Shown here: one piece after another, positions 36,850-48,986 of the stretch
Position numbering within the stretch: the stretch's first letter is position 1
Layout of the letters: each line of letters starts with the position of its first letter
Assembly (NCBI RefSeq): GCF_949987535.1
Contig: NC_080075.1
Coordinates: forward strand, 6,184,606-6,248,605
DNA from: Balaenoptera acutorostrata
Lineage: Eukaryota > Chordata > Mammalia > Artiodactyla > Balaenopteridae
DNA length: 64,000 nt
Direction: 5' to 3'
Program-made: the position numbers and the translations under genes
Notes under the pieces: model-generated
Database searches by the model: none
Seen by the model: only the letters and a program-made list of their open reading frames with translations
Told to the model about the DNA's origin: nothing

Positions 36850-37085
36850 AGCAATAGTACACGTGGACAGGAGCAGAGACTGTAGGACAGACTCCCCGAC
36901 TCCACCTCTAGTAAGCTGTGTGATCTTAGGCAAGTCACTCGACCTCTCTGTGTCTCAGATTCCTCACCCGTTAACAAGGATACTAATATCTACGTCGCAG
37001 GGCTGTTGTGAAGATTAAATGAATTAATACAAGGAAAATGCTTAAAACAGTACCTGGCACATAGTAAACATTTAATAAGACTCTT
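36850..37085 (+). mobile_element. MIR SINE, nearly full length
   Basis: 'agctgtgtgatcttaggcaa', 'gtcactcgacctctctgtgt', 'gggctgttgtgaagattaaa' and 'acagtacctggcacatagta' cover the whole MIR core and 3' end in sense orientation. Confidence 0.88.
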
Positions 37086-37418
37086 CAGCATATTGCCCTT
37101 GGCTTTGATGTATTTATTTTAATATATCTGCATGATTTTTTCATAGTGTTATGTATATTATTTTTATTTTGGCTCTTGTGTTTTTCGGTTCTATCATTCC
37201 CATTTGGTTCTATTGTATAACTTCTGTTTCTTTGCAGAGGTTTTCTATTTTTTTAATCTGTTTCAAAAGAATTCATAATTACTTGGAACACTTTTATAAT
37301 GACTGTGTGAAAATCTTTGTCACGTAATTCCAACATCTGGTTCATCTCAGTGTTAGCGTCAGTAGATTGTCTTCTCTGATGCAAATTGTGGTTTACCCAA
37401 CTCTTAGTATTATGGGTG

Positions 37419-37472
37419 GTTTCCTTCCTCCCTCCCTCCCTTCCCTCCTTCCTTCCTTCCTTCCTTTCTTTC
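37419..37472. repeat. (CTTCC)n pyrimidine tract
   Basis: About 50 bases of CCTT/CCCTC units form a pure pyrimidine strand at the tail end of the antisense L1, probably grown from its A/G-rich tail. Confidence 0.85.
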
Positions 37473-39306
37473 TTTTTTCATTGAGGTATAATTGATATAC
37501 AACATAATATTAGCTTCAGGAGTACAACATAATGATTGGATATTTGTGTATATTGCAAAATGATCACCACAATAAGTCGAATTATCATCTGTCACCATAC
37601 ATAGTTACAGAATTTTTTCTGGTCATGATAACTTTTAAGATCTACTCTGTTAGGAAATTTCAAATATATGACACAGTATTAGTAACTGTAATCATCATGC
37701 TATACGTAACGTTCCCAGGACTTACTTATTTTATACCTGGAAGTTTGTACCTTTTGTCTCCCTTCACCCCTTTTGCCCACCCTCCAGCACCACCAGCCCC
37801 TCCATCCCTGGCAGCCACTGTATCTATGAGCTTGGTTTTTGCTTTTCTTTTTCTTTTTAGATTCCACTAAAGTGAGAATCTAAGTGACCTTGTGTCACTT
37901 AGACAAGTGACCTTGTGTAAGTGAGATCATACAATATTTGTCTTTTTCTGTCTGGCTTATTTCACTTAGCATACTGCCCTCAAGGTCCATCCATGTTGTC
38001 CCAAATGGCAAGATGTCATTCTTTTTTATGGCTGAATATTATTCCACTGTGTATATATACCATAATTGCTTTATTCGTTCACCTGTCAGTGGACACATAG
38101 GTCATTTTCATATCTCGGCTGGTGTAAATAATGCTGCAGTGATCATGGAGGTACATGTATCTTTTCAAATTAGTGCTTTTGTTTTCTTCAGATAAATCCC
38201 CAGGAGTGGGATTGGTGGACCAAATGGTGTTTTTACATTCCCACCAGCAGTGCACAAGGGCTCCCTTTTCTCCACACCCTCTCCAGCACTTGTTCTCTCC
38301 TATCTTCTTGATGACAGCCATTCTAACAGGTGTGAGGTGAGATCTCATTTTTGGTTTTGATTTGCATTTCCCTGATGATTAGTGTTGTTGAGCATCTTTT
38401 CATGTACTTTTTGGCCATCTGCATGTCTTCGTTGCAAAAATGTCTGTTCAGATATTCCGCCCATTTTTTTTTTTTAATTTATTTATTTATATATTTCTTT
38501 GGCTGTGTTGGGTCTTCGTTTCTGTGCGAGGGCTTTCTCCAGTTGCGGCAAGCGGGGGCCACTCTTCATCGCGGTGCGTGGGCCTCTCACTATCGCGGCC
38601 TCTCTTGTTGCGGAGCACAGGCTCCAGACGCGCAGGCTCAGTAGTTGTGGCTCACGGGCCTAGTTGCTCCGCGGCATGTGGGATCTTCCCAGACCAGGGC
38701 TCGAACCCGTGTCCCCTGCATTGGCAGGCAGACTCTCAACCACTGCGCCACCAGGGAAGCCCCCGCCCATTTTTAATTGGATTGTTTGGTGTTTGCTATT
38801 GAGTTGTATGAGCTCTTTATATTTTGGATATTAACCCCTTATCAGAGATATGATTTGCAAATATTTTCTCCAATTCCATAGGTTGACTTTTCACTTTGTT
38901 GATGGTTTCCTTTACTGTGCACAAGGTTTTCAGTTTGATGTAATCCCACTTCTTTGTTTTTGCTTTTGTTGCTTTTACTTTTGGGGTCAGATTTCAAAAA
39001 AAATCGTCACCAGGATCTGTGTCAAGGAGCTTAACCACCTGTGTTTGCTTCTAGAAGTTCTTCTAGGCTCAGGTCTTACATTCAGCTCTTTAATTCATTT
39101 TGAGTTAATTTTGTGTATGGTGTAGGAGAGTAGGAGAGTGGTCTAGATTCATTCTTTTGCACGTGTCTGTCCAGTCTTCCCAGCGCCATTTATTGAAGGG
39201 ACTGTCCTTTCCCCATTGTATATTCTTAGGTCCTTTGTCGTAAGTTAATTGACCATATATGTGTGGGTTTATTTCTGGGCTCTCTATTCTGTTCCACTGA
39301 TCTTTG
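37424..39306 (-). mobile_element. L1, antisense, carrying a SINE
   Basis: It starts with a pyrimidine tract (complement of an impure A/G tail), then antisense 3' UTR (tcattgaggtataattgata) and the ORF2 C-terminal region (gtggacacataggtcatttt, aatccccaggagtgggattg). An imperfect duplication tattatgggtggttt / tattttaggggtgattt lies at 37408-37423 and 39307-39323. ORF2 is broken by stops and by the SINE at 38469-38762. Confidence 0.8.
38469..38762 (-). mobile_element. CHR-type SINE, long form, antisense
   Basis: ggctgtgttgggtcttcgtt, 'tctcttgttgcggagcacag', 'gcatgtgggatcttcccaga' and ccaccagggaagccc give a full long CHR SINE. A perfect 12-bp duplication ccgcccattttt lies at 38457-38468 and 38763-38774, inside L1 sequence. 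Confidence 0.93.
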
Positions 39307-40254
39307 TATTTTAGGGGTGATTTTCTATCGTATCCTGGGCGTTTGGGTTATGTTAGGAGACTTGACCCTGTTTAAATCTTCTCCTTTAGCAGGCAGTCAC
39401 CCGATTTAGGCTCAGCATATAGGCTCTGGGCTGTAGTTCCAGTGACAGTTTAGTTTTCTGATCATGCTGTTCTGATCTGTTTCACTCTTCTGGCGCTGCT
39501 GGGGCCTGTGATCAGTTACTTACTGGGCCACCTGCAGGGGCTGAACCCACCTCCACGGGCCACCTTCTCTGGGGAGCTGGGAGAGCCAGAGTGCTGGGCC
39601 TTCATCCCCTTATGCCACCTGGTGTAGGGCAGGGAGACACCAGTCTCTGCTGGTATTACCCCTGTGGGTAGACCGCCTGCCCTGCTGAGCTCCAAGTGTG
39701 GAGTGGGCGCTGAACTGGAGAGAGGCTTCAGTACTGTCCCTGCATCGGCGTCCCGGGGGTGGTAGGGGGTGCTCAGCCCACCAGCACTTCAGAGCTGCCG
39801 CTGTGGGCATTTGGGGTGGCCAGCTCCTGCTGTCTCTGTCAGGCTTCCCTCTCCTGGTCCTCTTGGGATTCAGGTCTGTGCCTGTTGACAGTTCTGGGTC
39901 CCAGGTCCCTCCTGTGTGCAGTCCAGATACACATGGGCGATCGAAACAAAACAGCGAACTCATCACCTGGTTGCTTCTCCAGTCCTGTACTCCCAGGCAG
40001 TCCACCATCTTCTTTCCAGCTTGCAGAGCCCTTTCCTCATGGGCGATTGAATCATCTCCAGGGTATTGGTTTGGATTCGAGGGCAGGAGCCAGGAAAAGT
40101 GAATCTACAGCCTGTTCCCTGGACACGAATCAAGCTACTCCAGAAACTTTTGGAAAAAAGACCATATATACTTTATAAATCAATGTTAATGGTGAATGGA
40201 ATGCTTAATTATATGATTGTTCCTCATAAATTAAAGTAGGATGAGTTAAAATAT

Positions 40255-40390
40255 GATGATGGGGGACTTGCCTGGCAGTCCAGTGGTTAAGACTCCCTGC
40301 TGCCAATGCAGGGGGCGAGGGTTCAATCCCGGGTCGGGGAATTAAGATCCCACATGCCGAGTGGCCCAAAAAAATAATTAAAGAAAAAAA
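40255..40390 (+). mobile_element. CHR-type SINE, short form
   Basis: gggggacttgcctggcagtc, agggttcaatcccgggtcgg and gatcccacatgccgagtggc, then an A-rich tail. A diverged duplication aatatgatgatg / aagtatgaagtag may flank it. Confidence 0.88.
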
Positions 40391-40444
40391 AGTATGAAGT
40401 AGAAACCTATAGTCCAGAGATCCACTTTAAGAATGAGACACTGG

Positions 40445-40801
40445 GGCCTCCCTGGTGGCGCAGTGGTTAAGAATCCGCCTGCCAGTGCAGGAGACACGAG
40501 TTCGAGCCCTGGTCCGGGAAGATCCCACATGCCGTGGAGCAACTAAGCCTGTGCACCACACCTACTGAGCCTGCGCTATAAAGCCTGTGAGCCACAACTA
40601 CGGAAGCCCACGTGCCACCACTACTGAAGCCCGCGCGCCTAGAGCCCGTGCTCTGCAACAAGAGAAGCCACCGCAATGAGAGGCCCGCGCACCGCAATGA
40701 AGAGTAGCCCCCGCTCGCCGCAACTACAGAAAGCCCGCGCGCAGCAACAAAGACCCAGCACAGCCAAAAATAAATAAATGAATTAATTAAAAAAAAAAAA
40801 A
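40445..40801 (+). mobile_element. CHR-type SINE, long form
   Basis: gcctccctggtggcgcagtg, 'tggtccgggaagatcccaca', several ccacaactac / ctgaagcccgcgcgcc blocks and an A-rich tail. It is flanked by the perfect 16-bp duplication aagaatgagacactgg at 40429-40444 and 40802-40817. The same site is repeated once more after the adjacent L1. Confidence 0.93.
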
Positions 40802-40817
40802 AAGAATGAGACACTGG

Positions 40818-41426
40818 TTCATTGCAGCTCTATTTACAATAGCCAGGACACAGAAGCAACCTAAATGTCCATCGACAGATGAATGGATAAAGAGGATGTG
40901 GCACATATATACAGTGGAATATTACTCAGCCATAAAAAGAAATGAAATGGAGGTATTTGTAATGAGGTGGATGGAGTTAGAGTCTGTCATACAGAGTGAA
41001 GTAAGTCAGAAAGAGAAAAACAAATACTGTATGCTAACACATATATATGGAATCTAAAAAAAAAAAAAGGTCATGAAGAACCTAGGGGCAGGACAGGAAT
41101 AAAGACACAGACCTACTAGAGAATGGACTTGAGGACACGGGGATGGGGAAGGGTAAGCTGGGACGATGTGAGACAGTGTCATGGACATGTATACACTACC
41201 AAATGTAAAACAGATAGCTAGTGGGAAGCAGCCGCATAGCACAGGGAGATCAGCTCGGTGCTCTGTGACCAGCTAGAACTGTGGGATAAGGAGGGTGGGA
41301 GGGAGATGCAAGAGGGAAGAGATATGGGGATATATGTATATGTATAACTGATTCACTTTGTTATAAAGCAGAAACTAACACACCATTGTAAAGCAATTAT
41401 ACTCCAATAAAGATGTTAAAAAAAAA
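40818..41426 (+). mobile_element. Short 5'-truncated L1, sense
   Basis: It encodes the last ~80 residues of ORF2p in frame (STDEWIKRMWHIYTVEYYSA, ending THIYGI at about 41057), followed by the 3' UTR (acaggaataaagacacagac, agcacagggagatcagctcg, 'caattatactccaataaaga') and poly-A. Target duplications lie at 40802-40817 and 41427-41441. The element has no promoter or enzymatic domain. Confidence 0.93.
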
Positions 41427-41441
41427 AAGAATGAGACACTG

Positions 41442-42580
41442 TAACACAACACTGTAAATCAACTATACGCCAATAAAAAATTTTTTAAAAAAGATGATGG
41501 AGCCTTTGGATTGGGACAGAATGGTGTAGACACATTTCTTTCTGCTTCTCCCTGCTCAGCACAACTGTAAACCCTGGAAATAATGCAAGAAGCAACCAGA
41601 GGAAAACTCTGAAAGGTGGTAAGAAGAAAGTGAGCGGGTTGGGAACCCCAGGGCTACACACAGCACAGAGGTGGGGTATCCCGCGACCCCCGACCCTAGA
41701 CCCAGTGTTTCCCACCCCACCCCGACCGAGCACGAAAAAGCATCCCAGACAGACTCATTCTTCTAACAACACCAGGCAAGGGGAAGTGCTAGGGAGATTC
41801 CCGCCAAATATAAACAGCCAGAGGAAACACTCTCCTTCCTCGCTGGGTCTGAGACATCCCTTTTCCACCAGGAGATACTGGGAATGTGAGCCCACCTGTC
41901 GGGCGAGGCCCAGCTACAGCAAGCAGCCTGGTCCAGGAAGCCTCTTTGTCCCCCCAGCCCACCCAAGAAGCAGCCAAGGAGTCCAGCTGACGGAATCCCT
42001 CCGCTACAGAGGGAAATCCCTGCCCTGCCTGAGAAAAGCTCTCCAGCCCCTCAGGCCACACCAACAGGGAGCTCCCAACCAAGGCTAAGATTGACTACAG
42101 AGATGCAGTGAGGATACACAGATCAGAAGGGAGAGAGAGGCACGGTCTGGAGGGATCCACGTGCAGCCTTTCTCCTGATCTCGCCCTGCCCCGAGGGCTC
42201 ACACAGAGTACAGCCCTCTGTGCAGGAAAAACACTGCAACACGCGTGTGATGCTTCAGCTCAGGGAAGCCCACTGGAGACTGCGCACTCAGAGGCTTTAC
42301 TAAGGGCTGGTCCCATAAGCACCTCCTTCCTAGCATGTGCCAAAACCACCGAGAAAGGTTACTCAGCATCAGCTACATTGTGTGCAGAAACAGTCCAGGC
42401 ACAGTGGACCCCTCTTACTTGTTGCTTGTTGACTGGAAGCACTCCGGGAGCCCAGTTCTCAGACGCCAGCCGAGGGCCAGTCTGGCAAGCAGGCCTCTCT
42501 AAGGATAGCAGTCTCAGGCCTGCCATGTTCTGTCGTCTCTGCACAAGTGCGTGACCTTGTGAATAAGCTAAGAAAACACC
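41442..42580 (+). mobile_element. L1 tail followed by probable L1 5' region
   Basis: 41442-41490 (taacacaacactgtaaatca, actatacgccaataaaaaa) is an older L1 3' terminus. 41495-42580 has the style of an L1 5' UTR (tggattgggacagaatggtg, gcaagaagcaaccagaggaa, aaactctgaaaggtggtaag), but I cannot name a subfamily and the call is tentative. Open frames up to 152 codons here have no family match. Confidence 0.35.
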
Positions 42581-42595
42581 AAATTGCACTCTTTA

Positions 42596-43703
42596 TTTTT
42601 ATTGAAGTATAGTTGATTTACAGTGTTGTGTTAATTTCTGTAACACAGAAATTACAGAATCACTCCGCTGTACAGCTGATTCAGTTTTACATACATATAT
42701 ATATATGTTCTTTTTTTATATATATTCTTTTCCATTGTGGTTTATCACAGGATATTGAAGAGTCCCCTGTGCTCTGCAGTAGGACCTTGTTGTTTATCCA
42801 TCCTGTGTACACTGGTTTGCATCTGCTAATCCCAAACTCCCACTCCATCCGTCCCCCACCCCATCCACCTTGGTAACCACAAGTCTGTTCTCTATGTCTG
42901 TGAGTCTGTGTCTGTTTCATAGATAAGTTCATTTATGTTATATTTTAGATTCCACATGTAAATAATATCGTATGGTATTTGTCTTTCTCTGTCTGACTTA
43001 CTTCATTTAATATGATAATCTCTAGGTCCATCCATGTTGCTGCAAATGGCATTATTTTGTACTTTTTTACGGCTGAGTAGTATTCCGTTATACATAGATA
43101 CCACATCTTCTTTACCCATTCATCTGTCGGTGGACATTTAGGTTGTTTCCCTGTCTTGGCTATTGTGAACAGTGCTGCTATAAACATAGGGATGCATGTA
43201 TCTTTTTGAATTAGAGTTTTGTCTGGATATATGCCCGAGAGTGGGATTGCTGGATCAGATGGCAACTCTATTTTTAGCTTTTTGAGGAACCTCCATACTA
43301 TTTTCCATAGGGGCTGCACTAACTTACATTCCCACCAACAGTGTAGGAGAGGTCCCTTTTCTCCACACCGTCTCCAGCATTTGTTACTTGTAGACTTTTT
43401 GATGATGGTCGTCTGACTGGTGTAAGGTGATACCTCATTGCAGTTTTGATTTGCATTACTCTGATAGTTAGCAATGTGAAGCATCTTTTCATGTGCCTGT
43501 TGGCCATGTGTATGTCTTCCTTGGAGAAATGTCTATTTAGTTCTTCGCCCATTTTTCGATTGGGTTGTTTGTTTTTTTGTCGTTGAGTTGTATGAGTTTT
43601 TTGTATATTTTGGAGATTAAGCCCTTGTTGGTTGCATCATTTGCACGTATTTTCCCCCATTCCATAGGTCGTCTTTTTCATTGTTTATGGTTTCCTTTGC
43701 TGC
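42596..43703 (-). mobile_element. 5'-truncated L1, antisense
   Basis: A perfect 15-bp duplication aaattgcactcttta at 42581-42595 and 43704-43718 bounds it. On the minus strand 43484-42945 is a 179-codon frame for the ORF2p C-terminus that keeps the Cys/His motif ([18 protein letters not shown]). The 3' UTR is at 42596-42944. The upstream ORF2 is missing or frameshifted. Confidence 0.92.
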
Positions 43704-43759
43704 AAATTGCACTCTTTAAAAGGGTGAATTGCATGATATGTGAATTATCTCTCAATGAA

Positions 43760-45790
43760 GTTGTTTTTTAAAAAAAAACTCCAGCAAGGTTTTTTTGTAG
43801 ACACAGACGGCTTGTTCTAAAAGTTATATGGAAAGGCAAGGCCCTAAAATAGTTCAAACAACCTTGACGAAGAAGAATCAAGTGGGAGAAAACACTACCT
43901 GATATTAAGGCTCACTATGCAGCTATAGTAATCAAGACAGTGTGGTTTGGTGGAGGCATAGACACGGAACAGGGACAGAGTAGAGAACCAGAAATAGACC
44001 CGCTCGAATATGCTCACATGATATTTCACAAAGGTGCAAGAGTAATTCAGTGGAAGAAGACTAGCTTTTCAACAAACGGTGCAGGAACAACTAGACGTCC
44101 ACGTGCAAAAAAGTGAACTTCACAACTGATAACAAAAATTAACTCAGGATGGATCATACACTTACATTTAAAACATAAAAATATTAAATTTAAAAAAATA
44201 GGAGAAAATCTTTGGGGTGTACCCTAGGGTTAGGCAAAAAGTTCTGAGGCTTGACACCAAAACCATGATCCATAAAAGTAAAAACTAACGAGTTGGACCT
44301 CATCAGAATGAAAACTTTTGTTCTGTGTGTGACCTTGTGAAGAGGAGGGAAAGATAAGTTCCACCCTGGAAGAAAATATCTACAAGCCACACATCCGACA
44401 AAGGACTAGTGCCTGGAATATATAAAGAGCTTTCAAAATGAAACAGTAAAAAAAAAAAAAGTCCAATTAGAAAGTGGGCAAAAGACATACCCATACGTCT
44501 CCCTGAAGAGGATCTACAGATGGCCAATAAGCTCATGAAAGGATGTTCAGCGTCATTCATCATTATGGAAATGCAAATTAACACCACAATGAACACACAC
44601 CTATCGGGTTGATTAAAATAAAAAATAACGACAACACGAAATGATGGTGATGATGCAGAGAGACTCATACATTGCTGATGGGAGTGCAAAATGGTCCAAC
44701 CACTCTGGAAAATAGTTTGGCAGACTCTTCTAAAACTAAACATACAATTACCATTCAAACCAGCAATTTCACCCTTGGACATTGATCCCAGAGAAAGGAA
44801 AACTTCTGTCCCCACAAAAACCTGCACACACATGTTCATAGCAGCTTTCTTCATAATAAGCAAAAACTGGAATCAGCCCTGATGTCCTTCACTGGGGGAC
44901 TTTAAACAAAGGATGGTACGGCCATGCCATGGAATACTGTGCAGCAGCGAAGGGAGCAAACTATTGATACAACCGCTTGGATGCATCCCCAGGGAATTAC
45001 ACTGAGTGAAAAAACTATCTCAAAAGGTTCCATACTGTATGATCCCATTTATAAAACATTTTTAAATGGCAAAATTTTTTTCTTTTCTTTTTTTTTAATT
45101 GAAGTATAGTTGATTTACAATGTTGTGTTAGTTTCAGTTATACATGTATGTATATATGTATCATATTCTTTCCCATTGTGGTTTATCACAGGATACTGAA
45201 TACAGTCCCCTGTGCTATACAGTAGGACCTTGTTGTTTATCCATCCTGTATGTACTAGTTCGCATCTGCTAAGCCCAAACTCCCAATCCAGCCCTCCCCT
45301 GCCCTTTCCCCCTTACCCCTGGGCAAGCACAAGTCTGTTCTCTATGTCTGTGAGTCTGTTTCTGTTTCTTAGATAGGTTCATTTGTGTCATAAGTGATAG
45401 ATGGTATTTGTGAAATGACCACGTTTTTGAAATGAAGGACAGTTTCCTGGTTGCCAGGAGTTAGGGACCTGGGGGTGAGGGAGCAAGAGGTGGGTGTGGT
45501 TACAGAGGGGCAGCACCAGGGACCCTCGTGATGACACAGACGTTCTGTGTCTCGTCTGTGGTATCGAATGCACGCATCTCCATAGGTGATAACATTGTGT
45601 TGAACATATGCAAAAAGGAGTTTAAGTGAAACTTGGGAAATTCGAGTAAGATCGGTGAATCTGTATCAGTGTCAAAAGCCAGACTGTGACGTTGTACTGT
45701 GGATGGGCAAAATGTTGCCATCGGGGGAGATGGGGCGGAGGGTAAAAGGGAGCTCTCTGCACCATTTCTCACCGCTGCTACCTCGATTAC
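43760..45790 (+). mobile_element. Old L1, ORF2 end and 3' UTR, sense, interrupted
   Basis: Sense L1 ORF2 sequence: 'aaaagttatatggaaaggca', 'ggacctcatcagaatgaaaa', 'gatggccaataagctcatga', 'atgcaaattaacaccacaat' and 'cacacacatgttcatagcag', then the 3' UTR after an interruption (agtttcctggttgccaggag, acattgtgttgaacatatgc). Many stops. An antisense L1 tail sits at 45075-45400. Confidence 0.8.
45075..45400 (-). mobile_element. L1 3' UTR fragment, antisense, inside older L1
   Basis: A T-rich start is followed by 'gaagtatagttgatttacaa', 'gaccttgttgtttatccatc' and 'gcacaagtctgttctctatg', ending near 'ttcatttgtgtcata'. The host L1 continues after it. No clear target duplication was found. Confidence 0.75.
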
Positions 45791-46240
45791 AAATAATGCA
45801 TCAAGCCTGACCCTGCAGTCCAGGAAAACACGGGATGGCGGGTCCCCTGAAGTAGCTGGTCTTCCCCCGCCCCTGTCTTCTGCTCGCGCCCAGGGGCCCT
45901 TCCCGCAGAGTCGGGCTCACTCCTGTGTCCCAGAGCGCCCTCCTCACTGTGGCCTGCAGCACAGCTGTTCACGTGGTACCCTAGCCGGGGTCCGTCCTGC
46001 TGTGCACCTGGGAGCAGGCAGCCCCACGGGCAGGGAGCTGTGTCCGCCCAGGGCACACGCTCAGGGCCGGCTTCTGAGAGCACGAGCTCGCCAGTGTTTA
46101 GACCCCAGCTGAGCATTTCCCTTGTTCCCCAGAGTGATGGCCCCAGTGAGGCAGGCGTTTCTCCACGGGTGCAGCCACTGAAGTCTGATTTACTTTCCTG
46201 CTCGTGTTTGCCTAAGGGAGGAGTAGGCATCTGCATTTTT

Positions 46241-46531
46241 TTTTTTAATTAATTTATTTATTTATTTATGGCTGTGTTGGGTCTTCGTTTCTGTGCGAGG
46301 GCTTTCTCTAGTTGTGGCAAGCGGAGGCCACTCTTCATCGCGGTGCGCGGGCCTCTCACCATCGCGGCCTCTCCCGTTGCGGAGCACAGGCTCCAGACGC
46401 GCAGGCTCAGTAGTTGTGGCTCAGGGGCCCAGTTGCTCTGCGGCATGTGGGATCCTCCCAGACCAGGGCTCGAACCCGTGTCCCCTGCGTTGGCAGGCAG
46501 ATTCTCAACCACTGCGCCACCAGGGAAGCCC
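46241..46531 (-). mobile_element. CHR-type SINE, long form, antisense
   Basis: ggctgtgttgggtcttcgtt, 'ctcccgttgcggagcacagg', 'gcatgtgggatcctcccaga' and ccaccagggaagccc. A perfect 14-bp duplication gcatctgcattttt lies at 46227-46240 and 46532-46545. Confidence 0.93.
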
Positions 46532-47142
46532 GCATCTGCATTTTTCAAGGGCATCTTCTCTGCTCTTTTTTTTTTTTCTCTCGACCGCGTGTTAAGGAAA
46601 GGCGTGCAGCCACTGATGAGGGCGGCAGCATAGAGATTTGGCCGGGAGCCAGCGCTGGTGGCTTTAAGGGACTCTGGGGTCTGCCTCCGCATCGCCGCCA
46701 CCACCAGGTGCTGCAAAAAAGCATGCAGTCTAATTAAAATCAGTTTAGTCTTGAGGTGAGCCCCTGTCTCCCCCATGTTGCCCCTCCAAGCCCCATCAGA
46801 GGAGAAATTCTCATGCTCAGCTCTCTGCTACCATCCACCCCGCCCCCTCCCCCATGCCAGCAGAAGCCGCAGGAGGACACGAGCCCCAGCCAGGGAACCC
46901 CTTTGTTGGACACCTGACAGGTGGCCCAGGAGCAAGCAGACCGGGAGTCCTGGTGTCAACAGCATTTGTTTTCCCTGGGGGGGAGCGAGGGGGGCAGGTT
47001 GTGGTGGATTCCACTGAAAACTGCTGAGGCAGCGCCTGCCCTGAACCCAGGAGAAACCAAGGCTTAATTTTCAAGACCAATGAGAAGCTTGAGGCTATTT
47101 TTTTTTTTTTTTTGAGGAAAATGACTATAAATATGCAGTGTG

Positions 47143-47494
47143 GGGCTTCCCTGGTGGCGCAGTGGTTAAGAATCCGCCTGCCAATGCAGGGGACACGGGT
47201 TCGAGCCCTGGTCCAGGAAGATCCCACATGCCGCGGAACAACTAAGCCCGTGCACCACAACTACTGAGCCTGCGCTCTAGAGCCCGTAAGCCACAACTAC
47301 TGAGCCCACGTGCCACAGCTACTGAAGTCCGCATGCCTAGAACCCGTGCTCCGCAACAAGAGAAGCCACTGCAGTGAGAAGCCCGTGCACCGCAACGAAG
47401 AGTAGCCCCTGCTCGCTGCAACTAGAGAAAGCCTGTGCGCAGCAATGAAGACCCAACGCAGCCAAAAATAAAATAAATAAATTAAAATATATAT
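47143..47494 (+). mobile_element. CHR-type SINE, long form
   Basis: gggcttccctggtggcgcag, 'ggaagatcccacatgccgcg', ccacaactactgagcc units and an (AAAT)n tail. A perfect 12-bp duplication atatgcagtgtg lies at 47131-47142 and 47495-47506. Confidence 0.93.
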
Positions 47495-47723
47495 ATATGC
47501 AGTGTGTGCCAGATGAAAAGGACCCCTTCCCAAAATCCAGGACGTTTCCCACCCTGCTCCAGGGTAACATAATTTTACAGGAAACAGGCCTCCCCAGATC
47601 CCAGTCTTGTTTAGCTGGCATCCAGGCTGAGTCCTGGACCTGAGTCTAAGTGCTGACCTAGAACCTACTGGAGAATTGGGGCCAAAGTATAAAATGCTCT
47701 TATCATCAGGGGAGGGGGAGGGG

Positions 47724-47766
47724 ATTGGAGAGAGAGAGTGTGTGTTTGTGTGTGTGTGTGTGTGTT
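47724..47766 (+). repeat. (GA)n(GT)n microsatellite
   Basis: A short GA run (gagagagaga) passes directly into a (TG)n run of about 30 bases. Confidence 0.9.
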
Positions 47767-47968
47767 GTCACATCTAGAGAAACAGCTCTGCTTAACTCAG
47801 GTTTATTCTCTATCTCTTAGGCCAAATCCCTGGCTCATACGATACAAGGAAAACTTTGACAGATGACTCCCCATTCTATCGCACATGACTTCTGACATCA
47901 ATGGGACAGAGGCTCACGTTTCTCTCAGGATATATGGAAACTAACCGTTGCCCTCATTCCTTCCCCAG

Positions 47969-48098
<130 letters not shown>

Positions 48099-48690
48099 GC
48101 TTTTCCAACGTAGCATATTAAAGGCCTTTAGAAAGCTTCTAAAATTGGGCCTTCCCCAGTCTGCGCCTTTGTTCTCTGCACCTTTGTTCTTCTGCCAGCT
48201 CCTGAGCCCAGGGGGCTGCCCGGCGGCCCTGCGCCCGCAGAACCCAGGGCTGTGGGTCCACAGCTGGCTAGTTGTGCTGACAAAGCAGAAAGGCTCAGGG
48301 TTCATCTTTCAGACTCACCACCCCAGGAGGGTGAGTTGACAGGGAGCCGTCAGCCGGGCGATTGTGGGCACCGAGGACCCAAGGATGTCAGAACATCAGC
48401 AGTTACCTCGGAGCTTTTCTTTCTGTCCGTGCAGCCCTGGTACCTGCAGGAGCTGAACCCTCCCGGTGCCAGGGCTCTATCGAGCCCCATGCGGCCTCCC
48501 TCTCAGGTATAATCAGGGGTCCAAGTTGCAACCCGCATCTGGGCCTTGTCCGCCCTATGCTTTGCAAGGCTGGTTAGAACTTGTTAAGGTTAAAAAAAGA
48601 TAGGCGTTACCTGATCGTTGTCTAGCAGCTCAAAAAACATAGGTGTAGAGGATCCTGCCCCAGACTGCATCTTTGCTTGGGGAAGGTTTT

Positions 48691-48986
48691 TGTTTTATTT
48701 ATTTATTTATTTATTTATTTTTGGCCGTGTTGGGTCTTCGTCTCTGTGCGAGGGCTTTCTCTAGTTGTGGCAAGCGGGGGCCACTCTTCGTCGCGGTGCG
48801 CGGGCCTCTCACTATCGCGGCCTCTCTTGTTGCGGAGCACAGGCTCCAGACACGCAGGCTCAGTAATTGTGGCTCACGGGCCCAGCCGCTCTGCGGCATG
48901 TGGGATCTTCCCAGACCAGGGCTCGAACCCATGTCCCCTGCGTTGGCAGGCAGATTCTTAACCACTGCGCCGCCAGGGAAGCCCTC
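48691..48986 (-). mobile_element. CHR-type SINE, long form, antisense
   Basis: A (TTTA)n start, then 'ggccgtgttgggtcttcgtc', 'tctcttgttgcggagcacag' and ccgccagggaagccctc. A perfect 12-bp duplication ggggaaggtttt lies at 48679-48690 and 48987-48998. Confidence 0.93.

Larger units (their letters stand above)
37095..39600 (-). mobile_element. Very old L1, antisense, split by a younger L1
   Basis: 37095-37423 (ttccaacatctggttcatct, cagtgttagcgtcagtagat) and 39307-about 39600 (tatcgtatcctgggcgtttg, ttaggagacttgaccctgtt) read as consecutive parts of one old antisense L1. The split is the L1 insertion at 37424-39306. Confidence 0.5.

Noticed and set aside
46258..46776. Recurring 100-180 codon frames with '[10 protein letters not shown]' or 'LPANAGDTGSSPG' type sequence (also 48673-49152 and 62039-62587)
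   Set aside because: The same peptides recur wherever a long CHR SINE lies, on either strand. They are translations of the SINE, not genes.
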